Below, one piece after another: positions 61,394 through 64,000 of a stretch of 64,000 nucleotides of DNA. Origin of the DNA: Streptomyces sedi (GTDB lineage: Bacteria; Actinomycetota; Actinomycetes; Streptomycetales; Streptomycetaceae); the NCBI RefSeq assembly GCF_006335015.1, contig NZ_VDGT01000003.1, positions 393,802 through 457,801 on the forward strand, in the 5' to 3' direction. Below the pieces are notes generated by a model. It saw nothing but the letters and a program-made list of their open reading frames with translations. It ran no database searches and was not told where the DNA came from. The translations under genes were made by a program, and so were the position numbers. Every line of letters starts with the position of its first letter. Within the stretch, counting starts at the first letter, position 1.

Positions 61394-62332
61394 TCAGGCC
61401 AGGAGGCCGGAGGAGCGCCACATCCGCCGCGCCGCCCCGCGCATGACGCCGATGTCGTCGAGGAAGTCCGTCAACCGCCGTGCGCCCTCCCGCATCACCT
61501 CGCGCCGGTGTGCGCTCGCGCGCGCCTGGGCGACGGCCTCGCGCCGGTCGAGCCCCACCTGGGTGTACACCTCGGGGTTCACGAACGAGACCGAGAAGAC
61601 GCGGGCGAACTCGCCGCTGGTGAGCCGGGTCAACTCCCTTTCCCAGCGCGGCGCCGAGAGCATCTGTCGGCGCAACTCCTCCCTCGCGTACCGGACATGG
61701 CGCGCCTCCTCCACCACGTGGATGCGGGTGACGCCCCGGATCAGCGGCTGCACCCGTTCGTCGGGGAACGTCAGCCGCTGCATCCAGTCCAGCACCTCCT
61801 CGCCGAGCAGCGTGGCGACGAAGGAGCCGGGGGCGGTGGAGACGGTCTTGAAGACGCGCGCCAGGTTGTGGTGCAGCGGACCGGGCGGGTAGTGCGGGGT
61901 GCCGCCCGCCGAGATCACGCGCGCGAACATCATCGAGTGCCGGCACTCGTCGGCGATCTCGGTGAGCGCGTAGCGCACATGCGCGCTGGTCGGGGACTTG
62001 TCGTAGATGTGGCGGACCAGTAGCTGCATCAGGATCAGTTCGAACCAGATGCCCAGCGAGGCGAGCGCCGCCGCCTCGTGGCGGGAGAGCGCGACGCGCT
62101 GCTCCTCGGACATCCGGTACCAGAGCGGGGTGTCGTAGAGGGAGACCAACTCGGGCGGCCAGTACCAGAGTCCGTCCTGCCAGGGCTGGTCCCAGTCGAG
62201 GTCTCGGTCGGGGTCGAAGGAGTGTCGCGCCGACGCCGCGAGCAGTCGCTCGGCCACCTGCTCACGGTCCTTGAGCGCGCCGAGCGCGTCCCGCAGCGTC
62301 GTGACGTCGGCCAGGTCACCGGAGGAAGCCAT
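61394..62332 (-). CDS. AurF-like non-heme diiron oxygenase
   Basis: A 312-residue ferritin-like protein. Metal-binding helices are visible: RHEAAALASLGIWFE, TEIADECRHSMMFAR, TLLGEEVLDWM and HVVEEARHVRYAREEL, with two EX6-7H/ExxRH motifs as in AurF, which oxidises aryl amines to nitro groups. The substrate here is unknown and no biosynthetic cluster surrounds it. The ATG at 62332 lacks a clear ribosome binding site; CATAAT close by may be a -10 box. The next gene on the same strand is a TetR regulator, and a long inverted repeat lies upstream. Confidence 0.85.
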   Translation of the reverse strand: MASSGDLADVTTLRDALGALKDREQVAERLLAASARHSFDPDRDLDWDQPWQDGLWYWPPELVSLYDTPLWYRMSEEQRVALSRHEAAALASLGIWFELILMQLLVRHIYDKSPTSAHVRYALTEIADECRHSMMFARVISAGGTPHYPPGPLHHNLARVFKTVSTAPGSFVATLLGEEVLDWMQRLTFPDERVQPLIRGVTRIHVVEEARHVRYAREELRRQMLSAPRWERELTRLTSGEFARVFSVSFVNPEVYTQVGLDRREAVAQARASAHRREVMREGARRLTDFLDDIGVMRGAARRMWRSSGLLA

Positions 62333-62353
62333 GGAATTATGAGACTCGCCGTC

Positions 62354-62387
62354 AACAAGACCGTCAATGGGTCGCACGGTACTTGTT
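62354..62387. promoter_or_regulatory. Long inverted repeat before the AurF-like gene
   Basis: AACAAG plus ACCGT (62354-62364) is mirrored by ACGGT plus CTTGTT (62376-62387), with one extra base between the right-hand halves. It starts 22 bp before the ATG and fits a TetR operator. The rest of the 305-bp gap (62333-62637) shows no gene. Confidence 0.7.
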
Positions 62388-62637
62388 ACGCGCGGGTAGT
62401 TCGCCGGTGGCGACGGCCCACCGCGGTCGGTTCGGCGCCGCCGTCCTCTGATCCCCGCCACCGGACGCGCCGCGCCGTTCCCCGCGCCCGTTCCCCGCGC
62501 TGGGTGTTTTTTCGACCTGACGGGGGCGGGCGTCGCTTTTATGCTGTGCGGTGCCCCGGTGGTGGCGGTCTTCGCCGAGCTGTAGTTCTTCGCCCACCGG
62601 CGCGCCGCCGCCTGACCCGAACTCCCGCTGGAGACCC

Positions 62638-63156
62638 GTGAACGAGAGCGCCTGGACCACCCGCCCGGAGACCGCTTCCGACGTGGCGGAGGTCCGCCGG
62701 ATCAACCTGGAGGCATTTCCCACCGCAGGCGAGGCCGACCTGGTCGAGGCGCTCCGCGCCGACCGGGATGCCTGGCTGCCGGGACTCTCCTGGCTGGCCG
62801 AGGCGGCGGACGGCACGGCCGTCGGTCACGCGCTGCTCACCCGCTGCCGGGTGGGCGGCGCGCCAGCGCTGGCACTGGCGCCGGTCGCGGTGCGGCCCGA
62901 GTGGCAGCGCACGGGGGCCGGTTCGGCGGCGGTGCGGGCCGCGTTGGCGGCGGCGGGGGAGCGCGGCGAGAACCTGGTGGTGGTGCTCGGCCACCCCGAG
63001 TACTACCCCAGGTTCGGCTTCCGCCGGGCGTCGGAGCGCGGGGTGCGGGTCGCGTTCGACGTCCCCGACGAGGCGCTGATGACGCTGACGCTGCACCCGG
63101 AACTCCCCGCCCCCGCCGGCACGGTCGCCTACCCGCCGGCCTTCGGCGTCGCCTGA
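62638..63156 (+). CDS. GNAT-family N-acetyltransferase (YhbS-like)
   Basis: A 172-residue GNAT protein. It begins with WTTRPETASDVAEVRRINLEAF and has LAPVAVRPEWQRTGAGSAAVRAALAAA as strand 4 and the acetyl-CoA loop, then VVVLGHPEYYPRFGF, a hallmark of the YhbS-like branch. The C-terminus is short. The GTG at 62638 has GGAG upstream; the preceding frame is less likely. The substrate is unknown. It is divergent from the AurF-like gene. Confidence 0.92.
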   Translation: MNESAWTTRPETASDVAEVRRINLEAFPTAGEADLVEALRADRDAWLPGLSWLAEAADGTAVGHALLTRCRVGGAPALALAPVAVRPEWQRTGAGSAAVRAALAAAGERGENLVVVLGHPEYYPRFGFRRASERGVRVAFDVPDEALMTLTLHPELPAPAGTVAYPPAFGVA

Positions 63157-63786
63157 GCCGGGACGCTCCGCTGGGGCTCTCCTGTTCGCCCTGTCCGCTC
63201 TGTCCGCACTGCCCGCTCCCGAACGCCTCGCCGCCCGTCGGCGGGAGTCGCGCGTCAGCTCGGGGGCGACTGCGAGGGGCGGGCCGCTCGGTCCGCGCCG
63301 GTGTCGCCGACCGGCTGTACCGCCCCGGCGCGGGCGGCACAGCCGGTCCGGGCGACGTCGTGAACGTCGAGACGGGCCGACACCCCGCCCCGGACACCCC
63401 GCACCACCGGTTCCCCGGACGTCGCGCACCCTCGGATCGGGGATGCCCCGAAGGATCGTGGGGTGCCCCGAACCACCCGGATCCCCGGACCCCCGCACCA
63501 CGCCGACGGCCGGCCTGCCGCTCCGCCCGGTGGCCCGAGGCCCCGGGGGCTCACGGCCCCGGGGTCGGGGGACCCGACCGCCAGCCGGCGTCAGGCGTCC
63601 GCCACCCGGCGTTTGACGCTCGGCGTCCGCGCCCGACGCTCGCGCCTGACGTCGAAGACTGACGTTCGTACCGGGTGATTGGGTCTGATGCCCGGGCCTG
63701 ATGTTTGGGTCTTAGGCCCGCGCCTGGTATCCGGGGGTGGCATCCGCGCCTGGCGTCCGGGGCTGATGTTCGTGTTTGGGGTCTGG
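63157..63786. other. Gene-poor region at the right end
   Basis: About 630 bp without a supportable gene. The left part has simple pyrimidine-rich repeats (63175-63230). The middle contains several CCCCGGGG-type inverted repeats near 63540-63575, which could act as a terminator for the GNAT gene. From about 63600 on, short degenerate GTCTGG/GACG units appear and lead into the tandem repeat. Confidence 0.6.
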
Positions 63787-64000
63787 GTCTGAGGTTCGCG
63801 CGTGGCACCCGGGTCTGACGCCTGGGCTTGGAGGCTTTGCGTCTGGCGTCGGGGTCTGATGTTCGTGTCTGGCGTCTGGGTCTGAGGTTCGCGCGTGGCA
63901 CCCGGGTCTGACGCCTGGGCTTGGAGGCTTTGCGTCTGGCGTCGGGGTCTGATGTTCGTGTCTGGCGTCTGGGTCTGAGGTTCGCGCGTGGCACCCGGGT
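63787..64000. repeat. 93-bp tandem repeat running off the right edge
   Basis: A 93-bp unit repeats nearly exactly: GAGGTTCGCGCGTGGCACCC occurs at 63791, 63884 and 63977. Each unit is itself built of short GTCTGG-like pieces. At least two full copies plus a partial third are present and it continues beyond the window. Because 93 is divisible by three, the minus strand stays open as an artefactual Arg/Pro-rich frame. Confidence 0.92.

Noticed and set aside
63551..63994. A minus-strand frame encoding Arg/Pro-rich 31-residue repeats.
   Set aside because: It stays open only because the DNA repeat is 93 bp. There is no ribosome binding site, no typical codon bias and no non-repeat domain.
63787..64000. 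Tandem repeats considered as a CRISPR array.
   Set aside because: Units are contiguous 93-bp copies without unique spacers, and no cas genes are present.
1..64000. tRNA genes, insertion sequences and attachment sites.
   Set aside because: No tRNA T-loop patterns, transposase motifs or terminal inverted repeats with target duplications were recognised by eye. A tRNA search program could still find a missed one.

Overview
The window is a piece of a high-GC actinomycete chromosome, almost certainly a Streptomyces or a close relative. The coding strands have very strong third-position GC, starts are often GTG, and the gene content is typical of that group: DasR/DasABC, a WblE (WhiB1-type) protein, the sigma factor SigH with its anti-sigma factor UshX, nickel superoxide dismutase with SodX, the fused KGD-type 2-oxoglutarate dehydrogenase, and a CvnA/CvnB pair. 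From memory, the backbone order resembles the dasR to sucA region of the S. coelicolor core chromosome. No rRNA, tRNA, insertion sequence or CRISPR array was seen.

Layout. (1) 1-8.9 kb: the N-terminus of a CstA-type peptide transporter, then the aminosugar locus dasR / dasA-dasB-dasC-dasD plus a SIS-domain sugar-phosphate protein. Near-consensus DasR operators lie in the dasR-dasA gap. A short-chain dehydrogenase diverges from its probable TetR regulator. (2) 9.1-15 kb: a PdtaS-like histidine kinase, wblE, a diacylglycerol kinase-like protein, sigH-ushX with a possible BldD box upstream, and a Nudix hydrolase. (3) 15.2-19.1 kb: a HelD-type RNA polymerase-associated helicase, then a small lower-GC insert holding a 5'-truncated radical SAM gene and a CYTH protein. 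(4) 19.3-28.3 kb: sodN/sodX, a CGNR protein, a methyltransferase, malic enzyme, a polar amino-acid ABC transporter, a GNAT protein and a quinone oxidoreductase. (5) 28.5-30.7 kb: a PadR regulator and a DUF4097 protein under twin palindromic operators, plus a 59-residue DUF6104 protein.

(6) 31.0-44.3 kb is the most unusual part. It is a 13 kb run of nine genes on one strand that joins two modules. The first is a Trypco1 / trypsin-VMAP / MoxR ATPase / SAV_2336 (vWA-TPR) set, which matches the NTP-dependent conflict systems known from comparative genomics. The second is an FxsA-like RiPP precursor, an FxsB-type radical SAM/SPASM cyclophane maturase, a free-standing HExxH peptide-modifying protein and a TIR-NB-ARC-TPR protein (FxsT). 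The precursor lacks the usual FxSxx end. It carries a Trp-Asp-Phe-Glu core that also occurs at the extreme C-terminus of the FxsT-like protein.

(7) 44.3-64 kb: a VOC protein, KGD, a two-component system, a spermidine-synthase-like protein, a GH25 lysozyme, a PP2C-like phosphatase, cvnA-cvnB without cvnC/cvnD, a TetR with an alpha/beta hydrolase, an NlpC/P60-like secreted protein that has lost its catalytic cysteine, a TetR with an AurF-like diiron protein and a candidate operator, and a GNAT protein. The last 0.8 kb has no convincing gene and ends in a 93-bp tandem repeat that runs off the window.

All functional calls come from reading the sequence and remembering protein families; no search was run.
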